Origin: Schistosoma haematobium
Taxonomy: Eukaryota > Platyhelminthes > Trematoda > Strigeidida > Schistosomatidae
Direction of reading: 5' to 3'
NCBI RefSeq assembly: GCF_000699445.3
Contig: NC_067195.1
Coordinates: 84,640,569-84,704,568 of the forward strand
DNA: 64,000 nt
Made by a program: the position numbers and the translations under genes
Shown: positions 48,000 through 61,191 of the stretch, one piece after another
Position numbering within the stretch: position 1 is the first letter of the stretch
Layout of the letters: each line of letters begins with the position of its first letter
The notes under the pieces: model-generated
The model's database searches: none
Seen by the model: only the letters and a program-made list of their open reading frames with translations
Told to the model about the DNA's origin: nothing

Positions 48000-48190
48000 A
48001 ATAAGTGACCCACTCGCGTGACCAAACAGCTAACATCCAAGTCAAACCTCACGGTTAGTGCCTACAGTAGATTACCCCGTCATCAAATCCAGGTACCGTG
48101 GCTACCTTAACGGTCGTGCAACACAAACGGTGTTATTAGCGAAATAAATAGGTAAGGGTTGATGTAAGGCACACAGTTCAACCACTGCTG
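48000..48190. repeat. Dispersed repeat Y (copy 2)
   Basis: Partner of 45200-45460, same orientation, clearly diverged. Confidence 0.4.
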
Positions 48191-49763
48191 CTGATGTAAT
48201 AAATACACAAAAGCAAAGTTAATTCACGGCAACAAAGAAATCACTGCCCTTTTTAGAAAGAGAGGTGACATTTGACTGAAGCCTGCGAGATTCTGTAGCC
48301 TAACGCTTATATATACATATATAGTTCATTCATAACGTTTATTTGCGGAGATTTGTAACCAATTTTATTCTGATCATAAAGCATTAGGACCTGTGTCTTG
48401 ATTTGTCTCCTGGTAGTTTTAGATTGTTGAACTACCAAAAAATATGAATAGGATTCGGAAACGTCAAAATTTGACAATAGCGAATCATTTTCATCAAAAT
48501 ATTTATTGGATATTCGCATAACAGTCCGAGGATGATACATCTTAATAGTAGCCAAAGTTATCGTAACGTATAACTCTGATGCTGAGGAGTCGTCGTGAAA
48601 GATAATTTATCTGGTATATTACCGGGCACATATCCGATCCAGATAGTATTTATCTAGCATAGCTAATATGGTCGATAATTTCGTTGAATGCTTCAAGTGC
48701 CATGCGTCTCACGTAATGGATTAACACTGTAAATATTGAGATACATTACTCTAAATCATTTACTCAATATACTTCTCTAAACCTTGTTCCAAACTCAGTT
48801 AACATTGTCTTCGTGTCCAATTATATTCCTAGAAAAGAAACTTTGGACGCTCGGAGAATTTGTGCTTGTTTTGGGAAGGATATTTTTATTTAATCAGATG
48901 ACTCAATGAGAATATATGATAAGCGTCCATCATCCTTTACTGACAAATACATAGTTGAAATACGTCATAAGATTGATCCTAACACGGCCTTCGTGATGAT
49001 GTACGAAAGTGTAAAGGATATGTACTGAGGTTTACTGAGGCCTTAGCCATACGAAAATTCAAACCCTCTTTATATTTTCGGACACACTTTGTTCTCGTCT
49101 CAAAACTACCCTGGTATTATTAGCTTATTATTCACAGTCATAAGGCTTCAATTTGTTTTCCATATTATTTTCTTCATTTCCTTTGTCCCTTCTTACCCTC
49201 CATTTCCAGTCTATTTGACCTTTTATTTTTACATATAAATGTTCTCAACAAGTATGTGCGTGATCAGATTGTTTGAAATTTATCGCGTTAATCTACTACA
49301 TAGTTGTGATAATCTTCGTCTTGTTATAACATTGCCTAAATTTATCAAAAGGGACTCACCACTTCAGATATCCACTTAATTTTTACGTCTAGATAGAAAG
49401 GATGCTGTGTGTTCAGATCTCTTTAGCTATTTTGAACCTATTTCTTGTCAGTTTCGGCAGGGCACCCGAAGAGATAACAAACTTTGTGGTAAAAGTAACG
49501 ACAAGCCTATCGATAAATTTGAAATGCGAAAAAGGCAGTTAAGCTTCAGCGTTCAACATAAGATTAGAAAATAAGGTAGCTTTTAGTCAGCCTATCAAAC
49601 TAAGTGATCATAGAATCAGGAGAGAATGTAAGTTGGAGTTACTGGTCTGTCGAAAGGGGCAAAATAATCTCAAATGGCCGTATTTTGGGTTTGTGTATTT
49701 TGTGCCACTTTGGATTATTATGAAGACTTCGTAAGCATCTGGCAATAGCTGATATTCATTCTT

Positions 49764-49789
49764 ATAATAATAATAATAATAATAATAAT
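49764..49789. repeat. (AAT)n microsatellite
   Basis: About eight units. Confidence 0.85.
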
Positions 49790-51941
49790 TTTATTCTCAA
49801 ATAACAGTTTGTCACATGAGGCATGCCAGTTTACAGGCAAGATCAAATTGATACAAATGATACAATATTCACTGTAGTAAATTACATAGCTGGGTTGATA
49901 ATTTATAAGATATGAATGTAGATGGTTTTAATCAGTACTACAGTTGGCGCGCTTCACGAAAGTTGCGTTGCGAATGTGCAACTGATAGTCAAGGTTAGGT
50001 TCATTGAAGATGGGAGCTTCTAAATGTCGCAACCTTATGTCCCTTTGGAATGTCTAAGGCTTTGAGGATGGTGCAGGATGAAATCTTTCGTTCCATATCA
50101 CAAGGGGGCTGAAAGAAGGAGCAAGTAAAAGAAAGGACGAGAGGCAGAATAGTCAATATTCATGAAGAAATGTTTAAGGTATGATTACTCAGTCTAATTT
50201 TCTTTTATTAGGGTATTTGTTAAGAAAGAGCATTTTAATAGGTTAAGGAAAATAAGTGTTAACAAGGTGTGAGTGGGCATACAACTGACAAATGGAGGCG
50301 ATTCGGAAAGGAGCTGAGAGTATGGGATTATGTGTGATTATAAAATAAAATATAGTGCTAGAAACAGTATTGTGATATGCAATTGGCTGTCTTCCTTTTT
50401 TATCGAAGCTATTAGAGCCCCTTTTTGTATTATTATTTTTTTCAGGTATTATAGGGTCTTGAGTAGGCTTCGTATATTCGCGAATTGTCTAGTTTGTTTG
50501 TAATAGGATTACTGGGTAGGAAGTGAAACCAATTCAACGTTCGTAACACGATTTAATGAGGTATTTTGCGTGATAAATCAGCACCAATACCATAACTTCG
50601 TAACATCCCACTAAACCATAAGGAGCCGTAGTTAAACAAAATGTTCTGCCCTACAGACATGGGTGGATTGAATTTATCTCCCCACCATCATGTTTGCTGG
50701 TCAGTAACGCCACCCTCCCTCCTTCTGTGATGTTAGGCTCTCTTACGTTTGTGGTAAGTATGAATACTGCTTTAATCAAAGTCCATAGTTGGAATACACT
50801 GTCTCTACTAGGTCCATGTTACAAGCAAATCAGATAGTTGAAAAGTTTGTTTTATGGGTTAGATGTCCATATAGTATATCACACTGCTATGAAAATAACT
50901 AATGGTTTAAAGAAGTAAGGGCTAAAAGCAAATCAAAAGATATGAGAGGGTATAAAATTGTAGAAAAAAAATGAGTTAGCCATGCTGGTTTGGTTACTGC
51001 GAGGACCCCTTTCATCTTTTTGTCATACATACATTACTCTATTAGTAAGATTTTATTGACATGTCAAAGGTTCCTAGTGAAAAGAAAATCCATTTCACAG
51101 CAAACGTCAGGTTTAAGAAAACAACTTCCTGACTTTGACACAGACCATACACACTGAGAATTTATGTTATGACGAGTCAACATTATATCACGTCCAAAAA
51201 TTCTGGTAGAACAAACAAGTTCGTCAGCAACCACCAAAGTACTAAATCCCATAAGTTTACTAATTGAGAGGAGAAATGAGAAAATCGCACATAAAAACAC
51301 TTGCGAACTTCCAAGTGATATGGATCTATAATTTACAGAATCTACTGCCTGATGGCGATAGCACTGGAAACTTCTAATGATTTCTTTAATTTATAGATGA
51401 GTGCTATATAATGATTTGTAGGAGATTATCTCCATACATTGTTAAATTAAATTGGTGGTAGTACATAGTATAACTTGTGAAGTCAGTGTGCCCGCCGGCC
51501 ATCATACTGGTTGATGTTCTCCGTTTCATAAAGAATTTTAGATAAGGCATCTGATGTCACAAATTTCTGTCTGCTATGAACGTCCGTGTACTGTACTATG
51601 AGATGTATGGTGAAAAATAATTATGTAGGAAAGGTTAGTGTGCAAAGTGAAATCTACGGTTAAAATTCTCTCTTGAGTGCAGCAATCAATCACCAAAAAA
51701 CGAACGGGAGAATATTTGGGAATTCAAGATATTCCACACTTACTAAGTACTGCAAACGAGCTGATATCCTTACATATGTTAATGACATCTTGCATCTTTA
51801 ATAGTCTAACAAAACATTTAGTTCCGGCTGCATCGGAGGTTACGGAAGTGATGGAATCCCACTTCTGCTTCAGTGAAAACCCTTGGGATTTGTAAGTAGT
51901 AATGTTAGCAAAATAGAGATCATGTAACTTCGTTTAAAGTT

Positions 51942-53205
51942 ATTCTGGGGTTACTGCAGTTCCTAAGCATGGGTATAGGTGAAGGGTTAGACGTGGGATC
52001 GGCAACTCCATTCTGTAGAACACAAACGTGCTGAAAGACGTTAACCGGACAAAAACAATTAAACCAATAAGACTCTGTCGATCGATTTCAACGATGTTCA
52101 TTCAGAAGAATTATGGAGCCTCATGATGAAAGCCGAAATTTTTCGAGTCATGAAACTGATTACCCTTCTAACAATCAGAACGACAATCAACATAGATAGA
52201 TGAAATGTGAGGGAACAGAAGTATCAGTCAGATATCTATGGAAATGGGAAAGCACAACTTTACAGTTTTCGAAACAAAGGAAACTTATTGGGCCAAAGAC
52301 GGACAGAAAACGATAGATTCGGAAGAGATGCTGCTGAACTCCGGTTATGAAAAAGAAAATGCTCCACACATTCAGGGGATCTTTCATCTTGTCCAAAGAA
52401 GCACGAAACGAATTTATAGGACGGGAATCTCATAAACTCAGAATTGTCAAAGCATACTTCAAAACATAGAAAAATCACAATGAATGTTATCCGATGTTAT
52501 GTATCAACCAATGATAACAGAGAAGACGATAAAGGTCAGTTCTACGAGATGCTGTAAGCGCTCATAGAGACGTGCTCAGGAAAAGACCTGACTATCCTCA
52601 TGGGAGACCTAAACACGAAGGTCGGAATGAACAACTTGGGGTATAGAGATGTCATGAGACGACATGGATTGGAAGGAACGAACGAAAACTGGGAGAAATT
52701 CGCAAATCTATGTGCATTCAACAACATGGTTATAGATGGCACAATATTTCCTGACAAACGCATACACAAAGCTACATTGACCTCACTGGATCACACCACA
52801 GAGAACCAGGTATATCATATTTGCATCAGTAAAAAAATCGAGTCAGTGGAAGACGTGAGAACCAGGGGAGGCGGTTGAAACAGCTTCAGGTTATCACCTG
52901 ACTGTGGCCAAGATGAAACTGAATTAAAGAAGCACTGGACAACTGGAGAAACAGCATCCAAAAGGTTTAGTATAGCTTTCCTTCGACATACTAACAAAAC
53001 TCGTCGAATTCAAGATAACTCACACTAACAGGTTCCAAGTTTTACAAGATGTACTTATAGAAGAGGAAGCCACTATGAAGAACAGCTGGAAATGGATTTA
53101 TGGAGCACTAACTTCGGCGTGTCGCGATGTTCTGGGCCGTACCAATCAACGGCAGGCCACGAAATCATTTCAAGGACTCAAATTCAAACCTAATGAAGAG
53201 CGCCT
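51942..53205 (+). mobile_element. RTE retrotransposon, 5' part, heavily decayed
   Basis: It aligns with the 5' leader and endonuclease region of the element at 27331 (leader segment with GGGTTAGACGTGGGATCGG, ORF start ATGGAGCCTCATGATG at 52113). Recognisable pieces are MGDLNTKVGMNNLGYRDV at 52600-52650 and NFQVYHICI-like sequence near 52810. It has many stops and frameshifts. It stops about where the antisense CR1 fragment begins, so the 3' half has been lost. Confidence 0.75.
52600..52878 (+). pseudogene. RTE endonuclease fragment
   Basis: This is the longest surviving frame (92 codons) of the decayed RTE copy, starting at the GDLN metal-binding motif and running into NKRIHKATLTSLDHTT-like sequence matching the other RTE copy. 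It is broken on both sides. Confidence 0.65.
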
Positions 53206-53212
53206 CCAATCA

Positions 53213-54215
53213 ACAAAAAGTAATGTCTGACTGTACCTGTTGTGGAAGATAACTCACATAAATCAAGAAGAGAAGAGGTCGTAGTACTGAGCTCTGTGGA
53301 ATCCCGCTAGGACATTCCACAGCCTGAGAGAAATTGAAGTTAATCCTGACCTTAAAATATCGATTTTTCAGATATGAAGTGAGCCAATCAATTAGAGGTG
53401 GTTTGATGCCCAATCGTTTGAGCTTATTGATAAGATATATATGGTCAACCCTATCAAAAGCTTTTGAGAAATCAAGGTAAATGATATCGGCCTTCCCCTT
53501 GCGATCAAGGATGCTTGTCCATCTGTCCACCTCAGTCAGTAGGTTAGTTATACAAGAGTAGCCCTTCCTGAAACCATGATGTTGGGGTGAGAAAAAATTT
53601 AAGGACAGTAAATAGTCATGTATACCGTCGCATATCAGGGACCCCATAATTTTTGAAGGTAAAGAGGGAAGGTCCACCGATCGGTAACCTGAAGTTTCTC
53701 TGCGTCGACCTCCTTTGAAAATTGGTGTGATGTGAGCCAGCTTCGAAATTTCCGGTAGTTTGCCTCGGCTGAACGAGTGTGAGAACACCACGTTAAGCGG
53801 TGTTGACATGATTGGAACTGCTTCCCTCAGTACAGCAGAGTGAACTATATCTGGGCCATGAGAAGTGCCTTTTCTTGGGTGCTGCAGTTTCCGGAACACT
53901 AAGTCAGCTCTCAGGTTCACTACAGAAAGTCCTGTGAAGTTGCAGATGAAGCTGTCATCACTATAGTTAATGTGGGTCGGTTGAAATTTCCGAGAGTATT
54001 GTTCAGCCAAAAGGTTAGCGGCCTCGCCGTCGTTATTGGTCGGGCCATTGAGACTTAGCAGTTGCGAAACTCCATTTTTGGTTTGACGAAGACAGGCTAC
54101 ATAGTGGAATAAACTTTTCGGATTGGAGATAAATTTATCCATAAGCTTTATCTGATACTGAATTCTGTCTTCTCTTATAGCCTTCGTGCATATGTTTCTT
54201 ATATGTTTTTTATTG
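53213..54215 (-). pseudogene. CR1-type reverse transcriptase fragment
   Basis: A 310-codon frame (from 54142), extended upstream in frame to about 54215, covers most of the RT domain: a connector (FISNPKSLFHYVACLRQ), GPDIVHSAVLRE, ITPIFKGG, then box A YLDFSKAFDRVDH and box B SGIPQSSVLRPLLFLIYV. It ends at YLPQQVQSD, just before the FADD box, so the catalytic aspartates are missing. In box B the usual QGSVLGP reads QSSVLRP. It is well preserved compared with its neighbours but truncated at both ends and has no host role. Confidence 0.8.
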
Positions 54216-54984
54216 CATGTAGTAGTAATACTTTCTTGGTAAAATAATCACTTCATCAATAAGTCATGTTGTTTATAATGTTATTGATGTACATTAGAAA
54301 GTCAATCCGTATTGTATATTGTATTCTGTTGGCATATTTTAAACTATAGTTGCACACACACTATGCTGGTGGATTAAGTGAAGAGGAAAATCATGTTTTG
54401 CGAAAAGATAAGATCTGATTAGTCGTTGATTTGTTAATCCTAGTATAGTTTGCTTAGTTGTGAGATCTCTATGCATTAATCGTAGTAAGGTATGTTAATA
54501 CTGGTGAAACATGAACTATTGTGAATGGTTTTAATATGCAGTGCCATGGGTTCTGACAGTCCCATTTGACAATCACTTGATGAACATGAATGGTTTCAGA
54601 AGCGTCAAGCTCTAGGTTGGGTATTCTAGAACACTTATAATTACAGTTATAGGTGGGGTGGTATTTTATAGTATATTCCAGCTAGTAAATCTTCACAGAA
54701 TGACGAATGATATGTTCTGGATGTCGGTTTGAAAATTAGGCAGTTAGTAAATGCCAATATAATAGTTGATCTTATTAAGTTTTAACCAAGGCCTATATGA
54801 CTACCAACTAATATTCACAGTACTAGTATGGACTCGGTCAGTCAGTTGACACACCGGCAAGACGAACACTGGATTCATAGAGGCAATTAACTCACTGATG
54901 TAACTAATAATGGGAAGGTTTTATGTAAGGATATAGTACAGGAAGAAAGATGTGAGGCGATTTTAATTTCATAGATTAAGGAAA
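54216..54984. other. Non-coding, includes dispersed repeat X (copy 2)
   Basis: 54838-54945 aligns with repeat X at 60050-60130 (CAAGACGAACACTGG against CAAGATGAACACCAA). The rest is unassigned. Confidence 0.35.
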
Positions 54985-55480
54985 GATAGTGTATACACCG
55001 ACGCCATTGTGCGGATCCCAACCAAGTAGTCTGCATCTACCAACATGGCTCAGACCAGAAGTTAGTGACTTTATGGACTGATGCCACGTTTTGGTTTGGC
55101 CGCCCGTAAATTCTCCTAACCATCCCCAACACCGGTTAGCATTGCACATCATGGTAATCGGTGTCCAGGCATATGTAATACGTGGCCCAACCATCTCGGT
55201 CAATGGAAATTCACAACCTCATCAACTGATTTACCATCATTCCCTAATACCCTGCGTCTAACCTCACTGTTACTTACCCGGTGATCCCCGCAGATGCGAG
55301 CGATATTCCTAAGATGCCTATGGTCAAATGCTAGTAGCACTAGTACGAACTGTTTTCAGTGCTAGAGTAAACATGACAATGATACTTTTAGCTCCCAGGA
55401 GATTCCACTCAACTGCGGATCTCATGAGATTTGCCCAATTGCTGAACCTAGTGACCGCCAATTAAACTGGAAAGTGTAAC
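54985..55480 (-). pseudogene. Non-LTR retrotransposon ORF2 C-terminal region, second copy
   Basis: On minus: ARICGDHRVSNSEVRRRVLG, then PRWLGHVLHMPGHRLP, then GQTKTWHQSIKSLTSGL and HVGRCRLLGWDP. The last part matches the tail at 5352-5585. Frames change several times and the copy stops before WLETLNDMAQN. It lies between the CR1-type endonuclease and RT pieces, in the same orientation. Confidence 0.7.
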
Positions 55481-56060
55481 TTGTCTGGTAAATTAGTGGC
55501 TGGTATATGTGCCGAAATAGTGTATGTTGTACAATGGAAGTCACGACGAGTTAGGACCTTATTAATTGAGCCTTAGTATAAATCACTTTATCAGTGGTAT
55601 TTTAAATACTGTCATCGATTGTCTCTATCTTATTTTGTTTATGCTACTACCCGGGTTCAGAGTCGTTGATGTAGTTCATGACCGATTTAAACCTCGCCCG
55701 AATGTGTGGCGATTAAACATATCCATGAAGGAGTGTACTTTATTAATGGACTGGTCACTTGATACTAATTCTTCCTTTGAGGAAGCATTATTTTAGTCTA
55801 AAAGTACGTTTAGCTCCGTATCATTCCTCTTTATATCACACATAATTCTAAGTTGACCGACCAACTGTCCATCATGGAGAAAGAACGATATCATGAAACA
55901 TCTCAGTTTTAGGAAGATTTTGGGACCTCTTCATCTCCAGTGGCTCAAACAGTTCATATCTATTTGCTGTAAGACTAAGAATACATACAAGCATTGGCGA
56001 AATTAGGGAAACAATAGATCCAAGATTCCCAGAGACGTCCCAAAACGTTGTTCTTCTATA

Positions 56061-56465
56061 TCAAGAGATGAACTTGAGAAAGAAATCGAACCCCACCGCA
56101 GGAAAATTCACTGGTAATGGGGAGTGAATGCATTGATATGTCGATAATAAATGTACAGTTTTAAAAGTAATTCCACAACTAGTGACTTTATAATTTCCAC
56201 CTTCATGAGACTCACAAACAAAGAAGTGTATATCCAAACTATCCTTAGTGTATGGTAACACACCACCTCGGTTGGAACATCTGTTCCTATCACTTATTAC
56301 GTAGGTGTAACCTAATGGTTTTGAAGTTATTTTATAGTCATATACTAACCAAGTTTCGGTCAAAGCTAAAATAGATGGTTTTAGCTCACCCATTAATATC
56401 ACTAGGTCACGAAATCTCAGTCAGTCGCAACGTAAACCCTTGTACATATGTAAATCAGTTCAAGT
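56061..56465 (-). pseudogene. CR1-type endonuclease fragment
   Basis: The 113-codon frame and its upstream extension read DLVILMGELKPSILALTETWL, with the catalytic Glu of TETW intact, then ISDRNRCSNRGGVL and FVCESHEGGNY. This is the start of an APE-type endonuclease. It could belong to the same element as the RT fragment at 53213-54215 (same strand, correct order), with unrelated tail sequence in between. Confidence 0.7.
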
Positions 56466-57786
56466 TGCCTTACCCCATGATCACAGAGGGATGAGATTGT
56501 CAGCCCTAATCTCAGGATAATAGCGCTAGTATCAGTATGCGTGGTAATAGAAAAGATCAGGCATCTAAGACATGATTCAAGAAGATATAAATTAGTGAGA
56601 TAAAAGCAAGAAGTTTATGAGCAATTCAAAAGCTCGAAATCTGGGGGAAGACAAGGAATGGATTCATTTGGGTTTTAGAGAACGATTTTTAACCATTTCA
56701 TACAAGGTCTCTAACCACTGGTTCGTTTTTATTAAATTTCTGTCCTCAGCAATACCTGACATCAACTCAATGAACATAATCACTTACAATATGTACTCTA
56801 ATGCGTATTTAGTAGAATATACTGGACATCCAAATGTCTTGGATATGGCCTTTGACCTGCTCTCAGTTTTTTTATTCCTAAATTTCATTATGTTCGGGCT
56901 AAGATATTAAACATTTTTGAAGTTCGTATTTATACTATTCGAATTCATCTCTATCGATTCCTTAAAATCAGTTAATAGAACCTTATCTTCCACACGTTTT
57001 TCTCGCCTTCATCTTTTTGTTTCATTCATTTCAATATGGTTTCCCGTTTGTCTCATGTAAGGTACCCGAATTATTCCCATCTTTCTAATTTATCCTTTCA
57101 TTCGTTTGTACAACATAGATGTACTTGTTGAGTGTTATCTACTGGGGACTTTTCCCCAACCTTTTATTTATATGTCTCACTTTAGTGAACACGGATATTT
57201 TCTCCTCTTCTAATAAAACGTTACAACAAGTGTGACTATTAGGGTTCTAATGAAAGTTGGACTAGTAGCGTATGTTGATTTGTGTATGGAAAAAACTTTC
57301 GTAACCAGATTTCTTCTAGTTGTTGACATCCTCGTTTTCACAACTCTGTTTTTAGACTGTGGGTCACCCGTAACTACAATAGTATTAGTTTATACTCGTT
57401 GATTGTCATACAACTTGTGCTGGTAACCATCGCTTTTTCATTAATCAGTTCACAGTACTGTCATATAAATGAAAAATGTAGTTAAATTTTAGTAATTCAT
57501 ATTATGTTGTCGAATATAGGTTGATGTGAACACTTGACTGTTGACCCTGTTAATTCTAGATGAGTTATGGTTTATCCGATCACTTATACACACAACCAGC
57601 GATAGATCACATGTTTAAACTGTGTTGCCTGTTAAATGGTCAGTTCATCCAGTTTTTTTGTTATGACTAAAACATACTAAGCTTGGGTAAATTTCCTTTT
57701 ATTTTACTGCAGTAAGTTCAACATAATTACTTTTTATATGAAGATTCATTGTCTTTGTGTATTTGCTCTAGTTTGTTGTTTTCCAG
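56466..57786 (+). other. Upstream intron or 5' region of the GCC2-like gene
   Basis: No further exon was found. It ends with a good acceptor (TTGTTGTTTTCCAG). A 97-codon plus frame at 56617-56910 has no recognised motif. Confidence 0.4.
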
Positions 57787-59560
57787 ATCTGCTAATCAAA
57801 TGGATGACCTAAAAGCATTGCTTGATGCAGAGCAGGAGAAAGTGACCAAGTTAAAAGCTCTTGTGGTAAAAGAGAGAAAAGTTAACACAAAAATCAAATC
57901 AGAATTGGAATATCTAAAGTCACTGCATACCAGGACTCATCAAGAAAGTGGTGGAACCGTTGAAAAATTTGATAAATCGTGTTATACTTCTGAATTTTTA
58001 AATGAATCCACTTTCATGAATGAGGCACTACCATCAGAGCTTGTAAATACATCGGTAGAAAACGCTGTATTTAATGAACATAAAAGGAATTTCCGTGTGT
58101 CAACCAACGATATTGATGATAAGACGACTGAATATGTAACTAAAATTCCTGTTTGTATAATTTCAGCCTCTTCTTCTTATGAGACGTCCTCTAAGGATTC
58201 ATTGCAGAGTTCTGACAAACATCTACATGTACCCTGTTTAAATGAAACAACTACAGTTCCTGTTAGCTGTCTATGCGTTGCAACACAAGTAGACAACTTA
58301 AATAATTTTGATGGTAAGGATTCACCATTGTTACAACAGTTTAACACTGCATTACAGTCATTAAAGCTCGACAATAGAAGTAATCTATCAAAAGATGAAT
58401 TAAAATTGGTATTTACTGAATGTAACAGATTATTAGAAGAGATCGATCTCTGTTCAACTGATAATTATCATGTACCTTTTAATCATTCCTCATCAAAAAG
58501 TGAAATAATAAAGCTTGAAAATTTTTGTCGAATTCTACCAACAGATTTAAATCAATATTCTCACTCATTAAAACAGTCTTTTACTAAGCAAAAAGAAGAA
58601 CGAAATTCTCGCCATAACAAACTTTCAAATGAATTAAAACATGTTCATTCAGATGATGTGTGTGGTGAAGAATTACATATTTTAGAGCAAAGAGTAAATG
58701 AGTTAAAACATAGTGTTGAATATGCTGAATCTTCATTTAATCAACTATCAAATAAGCTTACTTCAGTTACTCATATAAATGAAGTGTATAATGCTAAATT
58801 ATTACAATTACAAACAAAATATAATGATAATTCATTGGATATGACACAATCATTTGTTAAGTTGAAAAGTTTATTATATGATTCTTTTTTATTACCGTTG
58901 ATTAAATACCATCAAGAAGTAAACAACAATAAACAATGTAATTTGAATGTGGATTATTTTATTTGTGATAATTTTCAAGATGATACTGTTAGTAAAGTTG
59001 CAAAGAGTTTAAGCGATTTCCTTGATGAATTGAAACAAACTATTAAACACTATTACACATTCAATAATAAGTGTATTACATCGTCCAATGCATGCATTCC
59101 GACTGACTATAATGAAACAAATATTGAACAAGAGAAACTGCCGTTGGATAAATTGAAAAGTACAGAATCTGAATTAATTAATGCGAATAAAAAGATTCTA
59201 ATCTCTGAGAATCTAATTTCAGATCTAAAAAGTCAACTAAAAAATTCTGATGAAAAACTACATCGTATGAAAAATCTTTTAGTTAAAGTTAAATTAGATG
59301 CAACTGAACAACAGAAGAAACTTTTAGAATTCCAAAAAAGTCAATCTGTAAATGTTGAAAATAATCAAGAATTGAATCGTCTGACTGAAAAATTATCTAA
59401 TACTGAAAAGGAGAAAGAAAATTTGGTGTGTAGTCTGACACAATTGCGTAGTGAATTAACTCAACAACATGTCTTATGTGAAAATCTCCAAAATGATAAA
59501 TGTTTAGCACTGGATCGACTTCAAAAGTTACAAAACGAATATAATGCATACAAAGTTAAG
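57787..59560 (+). CDS. GCC2: GCC2-like golgin, large coiled-coil exon
   Basis: A 1774-nt exon from the acceptor TTTTCCAG (57786) to AAG|GTAAAT (59560), with one base of a split codon at the start and phase 0 at the end. It encodes about 591 residues, mostly heptad-rich and Lys/Glu/Leu/Asn-rich coiled coil. Near the start DAEQEKVTKLKALVVKERK resembles the KIKLVAVKAKK segment of GCC2; near the end HRMKNLLVKVKLDATEQQ and NEYNAYKVK resemble KIKQLLVKTKKELAD and FESYKVR. GCC2 (GCC185) is a trans-Golgi tether for vesicles from endosomes. The middle (about residues 60-220) is not conserved. It continues in phase to the exon at 60929. Identity rests on motif order recalled from the human protein, not on a search. 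Confidence 0.7.
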
Positions 59561-60928
59561 GTAAATAATAATCCTAATAAATTAAAAAAACTCTTCGTAA
59601 CTCTAGTATTTGGTATATAAATATGATTTAGTGATTGATAAGTTGAATATGATAATTTTGCTTAGAAGAGGGAGAAATGTCAATCTTCCGTGCATGACTG
59701 TATCATAAGTGATTCCTCTCACTTATCTACCACTCTGAAACTTTGTTTTACCTTGTAACTTACCACTTATCGGACTAGATTGATTAGCTCCTTGATGATG
59801 TCCTTACATTTCAAAATTTTTAGGTGAATGTACTTGCATCTCATTTCATAATCAAACAAACGTTTTACGTCATATTAACCTCATACTAATAACGAAAGGA
59901 CTACAACTCATAGTCACACATGATAATATTTACGCTTGTCCAACATGACGGACAGCGAATTATGATTCACTAGTGGGAAGAAGTCAAATAAATGGTTTTT
60001 GTATGTTTTAGTCGGTCAGCTACAACATAGGACCAGGCATATATATTCATCGGTCCAAGTTACCACACCTCATAGCACAACAAGATGAACACCAAATTTA
60101 TAGAAGTAATCACTTCAAAAGTAGTAATATATAAAAGAAAGATTGTGTTCGGTGATTATTATTGTCTCCGTTTGTTGTGAACTCTCTTATTAAGACCCAG
60201 CCACTCTTATCGCTTATTTTTCGGACACTATTTCACTCAAAATCAGAACACGGTTGAACAGGCATGTAATTATATTCCAATCAAATAAGGTTGAATATGA
60301 GTAAGAACCATAATAAGAAAAACCCTAATATACTCATAATTGTACACGGGAAGATTCTAGAGTTTTCATTTGTCCACTGGCTCTCACTGGCTTATAAATG
60401 GCCAATCAGCGTACTCCGATACAATTCATCACGAGACATCTTTTAATCCAATCTATATTCCATTAACACTGTTATACCCACTAATTGGAGACTCACAAAC
60501 TTTGTAAGCTTGACTGATAATCTATACATGATAGTAAACTGTGAGCGTTTGTTACATCTCTCTTATGTCCACTAAGTGAGCCAGTAATAGGTGGGTACAA
60601 AGAAAGGTGAATGACGTTACTGGACAGCTCTTTTATTGGGAAACTATATGGCCGATAACAGGATCCTTTTTTATGGTAAAATATCTGTAATTTACTACAA
60701 ATGAAGTTGGAATGTATTTTCGACCCAATAAAAGTCATTCATTTTTAATTTCTTCACATTAGATTGGGCTAATTTTCATTATTAACTCTAAATATTGAAA
60801 TACTATTCGTCGATGTGTCGGAAAATTAAGGTTTTGTAGATTATATATATACTAAAGTTGTGTTAATTTATTTAATCGATCGTATTATTTGAAAGATTTT
60901 TTTCACTTCAAACTTTTTTTAATCTAAG
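59561..60928 (+). other. Intron of the GCC2-like gene
   Basis: Contains dispersed repeat X (copy 3, about 60005-60150). Splice sites are GTAAAT and TTTAATCTAAG. Confidence 0.6.
60005..60150 (+). repeat. Dispersed repeat X (copy 3)
   Basis: See 39470-39605. The best-preserved copy here, with GACCAGGCATATATATTC upstream of the shared core. Confidence 0.4.
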
Positions 60929-61191
60929 GCTCAACTTGCTCTATGTAACGTACGCACTCTAACCAATCAGGTGAACACAACGGATACTAATAATAGTCCT
61001 AATTGTGAAGGGGTGAATACTAACCAATCTGATTTCGAAAGCAGATCATTTTATTATTCAAATGAATTAGAATCTATGAAACACAATCTTTTTGACGTAC
61101 AAAATCGTATGAAAGAGGCTGAATTGCATGCGTCCTTAGCACAATCAGAATGTGATTTGTTAAAGAAAGAATTGATCGAAGTGAAAACAAG
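60929..61191 (+). CDS. GCC2: GCC2-like golgin, exon
   Basis: 263 nt from the acceptor CTAAG to ACAAG|GTAAAT, starting in phase 0 and ending with two bases of a split codon. It begins AQLALCNVRTLTNQ, directly continuing YNAYKVK of the previous exon, which parallels the YKVRVHNVLKQQKNK region of GCC2. It ends in a heptad segment (ELHASLAQSECDLLKKELIE). Confidence 0.75.

Larger units (their letters stand above)
46511..51940. other. Long stretch of decayed repeats, no gene supported
   Basis: Base composition is less AT-rich than elsewhere and changes patchily, typical of old transposable elements. Repeat Y recurs at 48000-48190 and (AAT)n lies at 49764-49789. Several short frames (for example near 49390-49570 on plus) show no recognisable motif. 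Confidence 0.4.

Noticed and set aside
57749..57786. Translation start of the GCC2-like protein upstream of 57787
   Set aside because: The frame there begins with TTG and includes the TTTTCCAG acceptor, so it is intron sequence.
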